From the NCBI GenBank assembly GCA_021797925.1, contig JAJZYS010000005.1, forward strand, positions 1-33,327: a DNA stretch of 33,327 nt, given 5' to 3'. Shown here in pieces: positions 8,916 through 17,049 of this stretch; position 1 is the stretch's first letter; every line of letters begins with the position of its first letter. Below the pieces are notes generated by a model. That model saw nothing but the letters and a program-made list of their open reading frames with translations. It made no database searches and was not told where the DNA came from. The translations under genes and the position numbers were made by a program. The DNA comes from Bacillota bacterium. Its GTDB lineage: Bacteria > Bacillota > Sulfobacillia > JAJZYS01.

Positions 8916-10368
8916 CATGGCCGAGCGCACCGGGGGTGACGTGTACATCGGCGTGGTCGGGCCGGTGCGAACCGGCAAGTCGACCCTCATCCGCCGCTTC
9001 ATGGAACTCATGGTGCTGCCCCACATGGAAGATCCCAACGAACGGGAGCGGGCCCGGGACGAGCTGCCCCAGGCGGGAACGGGCCGGACGATCATGACCA
9101 CCGAACCCAAGTTCATCCCCGCCGACGGTGCCATGATCACGGTCCGGGACCAGATCCAGATGCGCGTGCGCCTGGTCGACTGCGTGGGATACCAGGTGGA
9201 GGGGGCGCTGGGCTACGACGAGGCCGAGACCCCGCGCCTGGTGCGCACCCCCTGGTTCGAGGAGGCGGTGCCGTTCGAGACGGCGGCGGAGGTGGGGACG
9301 CGCAAGGTCATCGCCGAGCACTCCACGCTGGGATTTGTGGTCACCACCGACGGCACGGTGACAGACCTCCCCCGGGAACGATACGAGCCGGCGGAGGAGC
9401 GGGTCATCGCCGAGCTCAAGGAACTGGGCAAACCCTTCGTGGTGATCCTCAACACCGCCCGTCCCTACGCCGAGGCCACCCAGTCCCTGGCGCAGGAGAT
9501 CGCGTCGCGCCACGACGTGGGGGTCATGGCCCTCAACGTGGCCGAGCTGACCGCGGAGGACGTGGACCGGATCTTCCAGGAGGCCCTCATGGAATTTCCC
9601 GTCTCCCAGGTGACCATCGCGCTGCCCGACTGGGTCGCGGAACTCGACGACGGCCACTGGCTGAAAAGCCAGTTCCAGCAGGCCGTCGCGTCGGCCACCG
9701 CCCATGTCCGCCGCCTGCGGGACCTCGACGCCGCCATCGCCGAGCTGAGGGAGCTTCCCAGCGCCGAGAGCGTCACCCTGGCGGCGATGGAGCTGGGGAC
9801 GGGAACGGCCCGGGTTGAGACCGAGGCGCGATCGCCGCTCTTCTACCAGGTGCTCTCGGAGATCGGCGCCGCGCCCGTGGAGGACCGGGGCGGGCTGATG
9901 CGCCAGTGGCGGCTCATGGCCCACGCCAAGCGCGAGTACGACAAGGTGGAGGATGCGCTGAGGGACGTGCGCCAGGACGGGTACGGGCTCGTGGCGCCGA
10001 GCCTCGACGAGATGAACTTCGAGGAGCCCGAACTGGTGCGCCAGGGCAACCGGTTCGGCGTGCGCCTGCGGGCGGGGGCGCCGTCGATTCACATGATCCG
10101 GGCGGACGTCCAGACCGAGGTCACCCCGCTCATGGGAACCGAGAAGCAGTGCGAGGAGCTCATGCACTACCTGCTGGACCGGTTTGAGGACAATCCGGCG
10201 CTCCTGTGGGAGTCGGACATCTTCGGCAAGTCGCTCAGCGACCTGGTGCGCGAAGGCATCCAGAACAAGCTGTTCCGGATGCCCGAGAACGCGCAGGTGA
10301 AGCTGCAGGAGACCCTGCAGCGCATCGTCAACGAGGGGTCCGGGGGCCTCATCTGCATCATCATCTGA
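8890..10368 (+). CDS. spoIVA: Stage IV sporulation protein A (spore-coat ATPase)
   Basis: TTG start after SD gggaggtg; MEKFDILRDMAERTGGDVYIGVVGPVRTGKSTLIRRFMELMVLPHM...DELPQAGTGRTIMTTEPKF...ending INEGSGGLICIII-like; collinear with recalled SpoIVA. Confidence 0.97.
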   Translation: MEKFDILRDMAERTGGDVYIGVVGPVRTGKSTLIRRFMELMVLPHMEDPNERERARDELPQAGTGRTIMTTEPKFIPADGAMITVRDQIQMRVRLVDCVGYQVEGALGYDEAETPRLVRTPWFEEAVPFETAAEVGTRKVIAEHSTLGFVVTTDGTVTDLPRERYEPAEERVIAELKELGKPFVVILNTARPYAEATQSLAQEIASRHDVGVMALNVAELTAEDVDRIFQEALMEFPVSQVTIALPDWVAELDDGHWLKSQFQQAVASATAHVRRLRDLDAAIAELRELPSAESVTLAAMELGTGTARVETEARSPLFYQVLSEIGAAPVEDRGGLMRQWRLMAHAKREYDKVEDALRDVRQDGYGLVAPSLDEMNFEEPELVRQGNRFGVRLRAGAPSIHMIRADVQTEVTPLMGTEKQCEELMHYLLDRFEDNPALLWESDIFGKSLSDLVREGIQNKLFRMPENAQVKLQETLQRIVNEGSGGLICIII

Positions 10369-10378
10369 CGCCGCCCCG

Positions 10379-10407
10379 TTGAACCCGGGCAGCGCTTCTG
10401 CTATCAT
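10379..10407 (+). promoter_or_regulatory. Promoter of tRNA-Pro
   Basis: TTGAAC (10379-10384), 17-nt spacer, TATCAT (10402-10407), 8 nt before the tRNA 5' end. Confidence 0.7.
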
Positions 10408-10415
10408 GATGGCGT

Positions 10416-10492
10416 CGGGCTGTGGCGCAGTTTGGTAGCGCGCTACCTTGGGGTGGTAGAGGTCGTGGGTTCGAATCCCGCCAGTCCGACCA
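10416..10492 (+). tRNA. tRNA-Pro, anticodon GGG, CCA encoded
   Basis: CGGGCTG-TG-GCGC..GCGC-G-CTACC-TTGGGGT-GGTAG-AGGTC-GTGGG-TTCGAAT-CCCGC-CAGTCCG-ACCA; full cloverleaf, loop TTGGGGT. Confidence 0.95.
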
Positions 10493-10507
10493 TCTGATGC
10501 GTGTGGG

Positions 10508-10551
10508 CCTCTTTCCTGCGGGTGCCGGGCACGGCGGGGGAGAGGTTTTTT
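10508..10551 (+). terminator. Rho-independent terminator downstream of tRNA-Pro
   Basis: cctctttcc pairs with ggggagagg (two G-U pairs), followed by tttttt. Confidence 0.65.
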
Positions 10552-10576
10552 CCTGCCGCGCTGGGCGCCTTCGCGG

Positions 10577-12013
10577 TCACGAACCCGGCGCGGCGGGCGC
10601 CTCGAGGCCGGGGCGGTCGATGCACCGGCCGGGCGTCGGCAGGAGCTTGCCCGGGTTCATGCGGCCCGTGGGGTCCATGGCGAGCCGGACCCGATCCATG
10701 AGCGCGAGGTCTTGTTCGGAGAACATGAACCGCATCTCCTCCCGCTTCTCCACCCCGATGCCGTGCTCGCCGCTGATGGCGCCGCCGGCCTCGACGCAGG
10801 CGGCGAGGACCTCGGTGCCCGCGCTGAGGACCCGCTCCACGCTGCCCGGGGTCCGGGGATCGAAGAGGATCAGGGGATGGAGGTTGCCGTCGCCGGCGTG
10901 AAAGACGTTGGCGATGCGAAGCCCCGCGCCCTCGCCCACCCGGGTGACGCGCCGGAGCACGTCCACGAGCGCCGTCCGGGGGATGACGCCGTCCTGGACG
11001 TAGTACGCGGGCGCGATCCGGCCCATGGAGCCGAAGGCGGTCTTGCGGTTCTGCCACCACAGCTCCCGCTGGGCGGGACGGTCGGCGCGGACGACCGCCC
11101 GCGGCCGCCGGCGCTGAAGCTGGGCCAGGATGTCCGCGGTGTCCTCGGCGCACTGCTCCTCGCCGCCGTCCACCTCCAGGAGCAGCACCGCCCCCAGGTC
11201 CGCCGGGAAGCCCACGGGATGGGTGCCGCGCTCCACCGCGGCGATGGCGAGCTGGTCCATCATCTCCAGGGCGGCCGGGAGGACGCCCGAGGCGATGACT
11301 CCGGAGACCGCCTCGGAGGCGTCCTCCACGCGGTCGAACATGGCCAGCACGGTCTCGACGCTCGCTCGGAGGGGGATTAGGCGCACCCACAGGCGGGTGC
11401 AGACGCCCATGGTCCCCTCGGATCCCACGAAAAGGCCCCTGAGGTCCAAGCCCGGGGTCTCCCGGTGGGGCGAGCCGAGCCACAGGGCCCGTCCGTCGGC
11501 CTGCACCACCTCCAGCGCCAGGATGTGCTGGCTCGTGACCCCGTACTTGAGGCAGTGGGCCCCGCCCGAGTTCTCGGCCACGTTGCCGCCCACGGTGCAG
11601 GCCGCCTGGCTGGAGGGGTCCGGCGCGAACTCGAGCCCCCACGCCCGCGCGGCGGCGCTGAGCTGGGCGTTGATCACGCCGCTTTCCACCAGCGCCCGCC
11701 GGTTGTCCGGGTCGATGGCGAGGACCCGGTTCATGCGGTTCATCCCCACGATGACGCCCCCGGGGACCGGCAGGGCCCCGCCCGACAGCCCGGTGCCGGC
11801 GCCGCGGGCCACCACGGGGACGCCGTGGCGGAAAAGCGTCGCCATCACCTGCTCCACCTCGCCGTGCTCGCGGGGGAGGACGACGGCCCGGGGGAGCGCA
11901 CGCCACAGCGGATTGCCGTCGCTGGCGTAGACCGACAGCTCCGCCGGGCTCGAGAGCACGCCCTCGGGGCCCACGATGGCAAGGAGCTCCGCGATCAGGG
12001 GATCTGCGGCCAT
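10577..12013 (-). CDS. glcD: FAD-linked oxidase, glycolate oxidase subunit GlcD-like
   Basis: VVARGAGTGLSGGALPVPGGVIVGMNRMNRVLAID; GGAISGEHGIGVEKREEMRFMFSEQDLALMDRVRLAMDPTGRMNPGKLLP. Confidence 0.9.
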   Translation of the reverse strand: MAADPLIAELLAIVGPEGVLSSPAELSVYASDGNPLWRALPRAVVLPREHGEVEQVMATLFRHGVPVVARGAGTGLSGGALPVPGGVIVGMNRMNRVLAIDPDNRRALVESGVINAQLSAAARAWGLEFAPDPSSQAACTVGGNVAENSGGAHCLKYGVTSQHILALEVVQADGRALWLGSPHRETPGLDLRGLFVGSEGTMGVCTRLWVRLIPLRASVETVLAMFDRVEDASEAVSGVIASGVLPAALEMMDQLAIAAVERGTHPVGFPADLGAVLLLEVDGGEEQCAEDTADILAQLQRRRPRAVVRADRPAQRELWWQNRKTAFGSMGRIAPAYYVQDGVIPRTALVDVLRRVTRVGEGAGLRIANVFHAGDGNLHPLILFDPRTPGSVERVLSAGTEVLAACVEAGGAISGEHGIGVEKREEMRFMFSEQDLALMDRVRLAMDPTGRMNPGKLLPTPGRCIDRPGLEAPAAPGS

Positions 12014-13287
12014 GACCCACCTCCCAGCGCCTCAGGCGGCGCCTCGCCCATGGCGGCGGCGAGGACCTCGGCCAGGTGGTACACCCGTCCCGGCCAGCCG
12101 TGGCGGACCGCCCCCCGCTTGAGCTGCAGGTGACAGCCCGGGTTGGCCGTGACCAGGGTGTCGGCGCCGCTGGCGCGCACCGACTCGATCTTGCGCTCGA
12201 GGATCCCCCCGGCGATGTGGGGGTGCACCAGGTTGTAGACGCCCGCGGCGCCGCAGCAGGCGTCGGCCTCCGCGAGGGGCAGGGGATCGAGGCCGGCGCG
12301 CGCCAGCAGGCGGCGGGGGGCCTCGCGGATCCCCTGGGCGTGCGCGAGGTGGCAGGGGTCGGCGTAGGTGAGCCTGAGGTCGAGGCGGCGCCAACCGGAA
12401 AGGGGCAGCGGATCGAGGAACTCCGCCAGGTCGCGCACGCCCTGGGCGAAGCGCAGGGCTCGCTGGGCGTACGCCGGGTCGTCCGCCAAAAGTTCGCCGT
12501 AGCCCTTCATGGCGCTGGAGCACCCGGCGGAATTGACCACCACGGGACCCTCGGTCCCCAGGCTGTCGATGAGGCTGCGGGCCAGCTCCCGGGCGCGCGC
12601 GCGCTCGCCCGCGTGCAGGTGCAGGGCGCCGCAGCACCCCTGGTCCCGGGGCGTGCGGACGGCGAAGCCCGCCCTCGCGAGCACGGCCGCCGTCGCCCAG
12701 TTCACGCGGGGGAAGACAAGGTCCATCACGCAGCCCAGGAGCAGGGTGACCTGGCCTCGCGGCGCCCGTGCCGGCGTCAGGCTGAGCGGCAGCAGGCTGC
12801 GGGCCGACGCGGGGGGGAGCGTGACCGCTGCGCCCAGGGCGGCGGCATCGGGACCCAGGGTCCGGCGCACGATTGCGGGCAGGACGCCCAGCCGATGGGC
12901 CAGCCGGAGGGGATGGCGCATGAGCTCCAGGCGGCGGGGGCGACGCAGGAGCGCCCCGAGTCCCCACCGCAGGGGCCGGGGCAGGTCGCCCGGTCCCAGC
13001 TGGGCGCGCACGTCCTCGATGATGCGGCCGTAGCCCACCTTCGAGGGGCAGACGCTTTCGCACGTGCGGCAGTCGAGACAGCGCGACAGGTGCAGGCGCG
13101 CCGCGCTGTCGTCGGACTGGACGCTGCCGTCGAGAAGGCCCGCCACCAGGGCGATGCGTCCCCGGGGACTGTCGGCCTCGTTGCCGAGGACCCGGTACGT
13201 GGGGCAGGCGGGCAGGCAGAAGCCGCAGTGGACGCACGCGTCAAGCTGCGCCCGTGCGGGCGGGGAGAGCGAGATCCGCGTCGTCAT
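11995..13287 (-). CDS. glcF: Glycolate oxidase iron-sulfur subunit GlcF-like
   Basis: CVHCGFCLPACPTY and CLDCRTCESVCPSKVGYG 4Fe-4S motifs; two CCG domains (DQGCCGALHLHAGE, DACCGAAGVYN). Confidence 0.92.
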   Translation of the reverse strand: MTTRISLSPPARAQLDACVHCGFCLPACPTYRVLGNEADSPRGRIALVAGLLDGSVQSDDSAARLHLSRCLDCRTCESVCPSKVGYGRIIEDVRAQLGPGDLPRPLRWGLGALLRRPRRLELMRHPLRLAHRLGVLPAIVRRTLGPDAAALGAAVTLPPASARSLLPLSLTPARAPRGQVTLLLGCVMDLVFPRVNWATAAVLARAGFAVRTPRDQGCCGALHLHAGERARARELARSLIDSLGTEGPVVVNSAGCSSAMKGYGELLADDPAYAQRALRFAQGVRDLAEFLDPLPLSGWRRLDLRLTYADPCHLAHAQGIREAPRRLLARAGLDPLPLAEADACCGAAGVYNLVHPHIAGGILERKIESVRASGADTLVTANPGCHLQLKRGAVRHGWPGRVYHLAEVLAAAMGEAPPEALGGGSWPQIP

Positions 13288-14441
13288 GACGGGCCCGTGC
13301 CGGGGGATCCGACCCCGGGGTCTGCCGGGGGGATCAGCCGGTCCCGGTCAAAGCGGCGTTCGGGGTCGAAGGCGTCGAGCACCCGAAGGACGAGGGCGTC
13401 CGCCGGGCCGGGCGGTCCGGTGACGGGCCGGCGGCCCAGGAGCCGGGCCGCCCCCTCCCAGCGATACGGGTGGTCGGCGTCCGCGCCCAGCGCCTGTGGG
13501 TCCACCGCCCTCGGATCCGCCTCTACCCGGATCCAACCGGTGAGAAGGTCCGCCGAGGCGGCCACCGGACCCACGCGCGCACGGGCGGCCTCGAGCGCCT
13601 CGAAGCAGCGCGAGGGCTCCATGGCGAGAAACAGCCGGCAAGGGGCCGGCGCCAGCGCCGATGCGACGGCCCTTTGCCCCGCGTCCCCCTCGAGGATCTC
13701 CCCGGGCCCGAGGGCGCCGAGCCACGCGTCCACCTGGCGGGAGCGGCCCGAGAGCACGACCAGCCCCGCGAGGTCGCCGCCGGCGGGCCACACCAGCGCC
13801 GCCGCCTCGGGGTCGACGCGCCCGAGCCGGGCCAGCCACTCCCCGCGGGCCGCGGCGTCGGGCAGAAGGCGCCGGTGGGTGACCGATCGCTCGGGTCGCG
13901 GGCGGACCCGGAGCGTGACCGCCTCGATGACGCCCAGGGCCCCCATGCTCCCGACCCACAGCCGGGGCAGTTCGTAGCCGGCCACGTTCTTCACCACGGG
14001 CGCGCCGTGACGCACCTCGACGCCGGTGGCCAGGCGCGCGCGCACCTCGAGCACGTCGTCGCGCAACCGGTGCCGGCCGGCGAGCGCGCCCTCGACGCCC
14101 GCGGCGATGGCGCCGCCCACCGTGGCCTCGTCCCCGCCCGGCACGTCCCAGCCCAGGGTCTGGCCTCTCCCAAGGAGTATCGCCTCGAGGGCGCCGAGGC
14201 GCATGCCCGCCTCGGCGCGCACCACCAGGTCCTCGGGCCGGTGCTCCAGCAGCCGGTCGAGGCCCAGCGTCTCGAGGATCAGGGGATCGTCGGGGGCGGC
14301 GCGCCCGAACCCGGTCTTGGTGCCGCCCCCGCGGATCGACACCACCCGACCCTGAGACCGGGCGCGCTCGAGAACCTGGGCCACCTCCGCCTGCGATCGG
14401 GGCTGAACCACGGTTTCGCCCCCGACGCTCGCTCTCGCCAT
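13284..14441 (-). CDS. glcE: Glycolate oxidase FAD-binding subunit GlcE-like
   Basis: VSIRGGGTKTGFG, GGDEATVGGAIAAGVEG, VVKNVAGYELPRLWVGSMGALGVI; SD ggaggtg upstream; ATGA overlap with glcF. Confidence 0.87.
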   Translation of the reverse strand: MARASVGGETVVQPRSQAEVAQVLERARSQGRVVSIRGGGTKTGFGRAAPDDPLILETLGLDRLLEHRPEDLVVRAEAGMRLGALEAILLGRGQTLGWDVPGGDEATVGGAIAAGVEGALAGRHRLRDDVLEVRARLATGVEVRHGAPVVKNVAGYELPRLWVGSMGALGVIEAVTLRVRPRPERSVTHRRLLPDAAARGEWLARLGRVDPEAAALVWPAGGDLAGLVVLSGRSRQVDAWLGALGPGEILEGDAGQRAVASALAPAPCRLFLAMEPSRCFEALEAARARVGPVAASADLLTGWIRVEADPRAVDPQALGADADHPYRWEGAARLLGRRPVTGPPGPADALVLRVLDAFDPERRFDRDRLIPPADPGVGSPGTGPS

Positions 14442-14539
14442 GGGGTCACCTCCGGCGCTCCTGCCAGGAACCTTTCACTCGGGGCTGAGCTGAGTATGGC
14501 ACGGCGGGGCGGGGCACGCTACCCGGTCGAGGTGAAGCG

Positions 14540-15511
14540 GTGGGCGCGGCGGGGCATCCAGCTCGGGCCGCCGGCACCCGGCTGGTGCGGGCTCTGGGCC
14601 TGAGCGTCTGGCGGATTCGCAGTGGGTCCGCTCCCGCGCGGGTGGAGGCGATCCTGCCCCCGGGGCGGGGGGTCTACTGGTGGGAATGGGTGGGGACGGA
14701 TCCGGGCCACCTCATGCCGCTGTGGCGGGCGCTGGGCGTCGAGGCCCCGCGCATCGCCGAACTCATGGCGGACCGCTGGGACACGACGGCGGGCGCGCCG
14801 GGGCGCTGGCTCAGCTGGCCGGTGGCCGCCACCGGGGAGCGGGTGCGGATCTTCTGCGCCCCGGGCATGGTGCTCACGGCCACCGCGAACCCCGACCTGC
14901 TCTCGGACTGGCGGCAGCGGCTGGCCCGTCCCCTGCCCCGCTGGTCGGCGGGCAGCGACGGCGTCCTGTGCCTTTTGCTGCAAGAACTCACGCGCGCGTC
15001 GTCGCGGGGGGTCGAGGACCTCGAGCGCCGCACGCGCTGGCTCGAGGAGCGCCGAGCCGCGTCGCTCGACGGCGCGGAGCTCGAGACGTGCGTGGGGCTC
15101 AACCGGGAGATCCTGGCCGCGGCCCACCGCCTGAGCGAGCAGCGCGCGCTGGTGGGCCATCTCGCGAGCCGGCCCCCGGGAAGCGCACCCGAGGAGCGGC
15201 AGCGGACCCTGGAGCAGATGTTCCGTCATCTCGACCTCATGGTCCACCGGCTCGACTCGCTGCGAGAGCTCGTGCACGGCTCGCTCGAAGCGCAGCTGTC
15301 GCTCTTGCAGGTGCAAACCAACGACGTGATCCGCACCCTGACCGTCATCGCCACGGTGCTGGCGCCCGCCACGCTGGTGACGGGGATCTACGGCATGAAC
15401 TTCCGCATCCCCGAGACCAGCTGGCCCTTCGGGTACTTCTTCGCCCTGGGGCTCATGGCCCTGACCTCGGTGGGGATGCTGGTGCACTTTCGCCGTCGCG
15501 GATGGCTCTGA
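14540..15511 (+). CDS. corA: CorA-like magnesium transporter
   Basis: C-terminal LAPATLVTGIYGMNFRIPETSWPFGYFFALGLMALTSVGMLVHFRRRGWL contains the YGMNF signature between TM helices. Start uncertain. Confidence 0.82.
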   Translation: MGAAGHPARAAGTRLVRALGLSVWRIRSGSAPARVEAILPPGRGVYWWEWVGTDPGHLMPLWRALGVEAPRIAELMADRWDTTAGAPGRWLSWPVAATGERVRIFCAPGMVLTATANPDLLSDWRQRLARPLPRWSAGSDGVLCLLLQELTRASSRGVEDLERRTRWLEERRAASLDGAELETCVGLNREILAAAHRLSEQRALVGHLASRPPGSAPEERQRTLEQMFRHLDLMVHRLDSLRELVHGSLEAQLSLLQVQTNDVIRTLTVIATVLAPATLVTGIYGMNFRIPETSWPFGYFFALGLMALTSVGMLVHFRRRGWL

Positions 15512-15542
15512 AGGCGAAAGCAGAGGGAATCGGGTGGGCGCA

Positions 15543-15591
15543 CCGAATGCAGGGTGGGTACGACTCCTGTCCGCCGAGGAGGCTCATTCGG
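15543..15591. repeat. Compound inverted repeat downstream of corA
   Basis: ccgaatg (15543-15549) pairs with cattcgg (15585-15591); inner ctcct/aggag arms also pair. Confidence 0.45.
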
Positions 15592-15934
15592 GGAAACTGG
15601 AACGTCAACGGCAGCGACGGACAGAGTGCGCTGGCGGGCCAGGTGGGTCTTCAAGCCTCGGGTGTTTGCCTGCGGACTCATTCCCCGGCGCGCAGGACCG
15701 CGACGAGTCGTGCAGGCCGCTCAACAGCTTGAGATCCGATGGCTCCCGATCAAATGTCCAGACCGGTTGACCCGATTCGGCGACGAGTACCCGGTGGATC
15801 TCTTGCGCGCCCTGGGGGTGGCTGTGATCGTCACCTCCGCGGGAGAGCCTGACGATGCCCCCACGGACCTCGTGAAGGATCTTTCCGCCATGGTGGCCCC
15901 ATGTTGGGCCCAGCCTTACGGAGCGCAAGGTTGA
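15554..15934 (+). pseudogene. Decayed IS607-family TnpA (serine recombinase)
   Basis: PRVFACGLIPRRAGPRRVVQAAQQLEIRWLPIKCPDRLTRFGDEYPVDLLRALGVAVIVTSAGEPDDAPTDLVKDLSAMVA fits the IS607 TnpA core (SGLNExRxGLRRVLxxAQxxxIxxLxVEyxDRLTRFGxEY...LvxDLlAIvtsF). Upstream VRLLSAEEAHSGKLERQRQRRTECA is in a different frame. Confidence 0.75.
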
Positions 15935-15961
15935 CAGTCGTGCCGGACGAGGTGAGAAAGA

Positions 15962-16765
15962 GTGGCCGAGCGCAGGAAGCCCGGACCCAAAGCCCGCAAG
16001 GAGCACCCGCTCGCGTTCACGGTCCAGGGCGAGTGCTTTGCCGAAAGCCTCGGTCCCGAAGGCCGTGATCGGGCGGCGGGCCCCGGGCGCCGGGGGGGGG
16101 AGGGCGCTCGCACGACGGAGCTTCGCCTCTTCGGGAGCGCCATGCGCGTTGGCTTCGACCGCCTGCTGGAGGGGAAGGCTCAAGTGGCCCGTGTGCGGGT
16201 GGACACCGCCCGGACGTTGGGCAAGCCCCTGGCGGGGGAGGTTCTCGCGTTCCCCAAGGAGCACGGCGCCGACCGGGCCTTTGACCGGATGCGCACGAAC
16301 CTCCCCCGCGTCAAGATCCTGAAGGCTCTTGCCCGGCGCCGCCGCAGGGACGGCGTGGATTTGCTGTGGGCCAACCCGGTGTGCGCCTCCTGCACGGGCC
16401 GTCGGATATCCGCCCCGCGGGACGGGATCAGCGCGCAGAGGTCGGCGGCCAAGGTGATCGGCAGAGGGGCGCGCAAACTTCCCGGGCGGTCTGACCCGGA
16501 CAGGAGGCGACGGCTGGCGGCATCGCGGGAGAAGCTGATCGACGCGGCCGAGGAGGCCCGGCGGCGACGACGCGCGCCGCCGGAAGGAGAGCGTCCCAAG
16601 CTTTACGGCATCGCCAAGCGCCTTGGGGCTTCCCGGGCGCGAGAGCGGCTCGTGCGCTGCGACGGCTGCCCGCCGTGGCGGCGAGCCCGCGCGTCACCCC
16701 GGGGGGACCTGGCGGAGCTCAGGCGCTACCGGTGGGCCGAGGCGGCAGTTAGCGGGATCTGCTGA
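15962..16765 (+). pseudogene. Degenerate IS607-type TnpB-like protein, internally deleted
   Basis: ELRLFGSAMRVGFDRLLEGKA (N-terminal TnpB-like) is followed directly by RTLGKPLAGEVLAFPKE and LPRVKILKALARRRRRDGVDLLWANPVCASCTGRRISAPRDGISAQRSAAKVIGRGARK (C-terminal TnpB-like: GKPIALEDLDFxK, VxVVxVNPAYTSxIGRxKYAxxYGLSVHxAAALVIGRRALG). Confidence 0.7.
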
Positions 16766-17049
16766 AACACCCGCAGGCGTATCCACGAGATCGCGGAGGT
16801 TGCGTGCAGGACCCCCGACCGGACGCAGCCGGAGGCCGACGCCGAAGGAACTGGCCGGCGGGCGGGCGATTCAGGGGAGGGCGCGAGCCCCCACCGGCGC
16901 CGCCTCCGTCCGGGTGGACTCCCGGGCCCAGTCCTCCCGTCGCTTCTCCCCGTGAGGGGAAATCCAAGTCCGAAAGGAGCGAAAACCTGGTCAGGGGAGG
17001 GCGCTTGGCGGGATCATGGATTCTGTCAAGTTTTTGAACCAGGAATCCG

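Noticed and set aside
8788-10407. 539-aa minus-strand ORF opposite spoIVA
   Set aside because: Shadow frame of spoIVA; composition reflects codon bias.
12076-13977. 633-aa plus-strand ORF
   Set aside because: Antisense to glcF/glcE, whose Fe-S and FAD motifs are clear.
16804-17037. 77-aa plus-strand ORF after the TnpB relic
   Set aside because: Pro/Gly/Arg-rich, no motif; more likely noncoding structured sequence.
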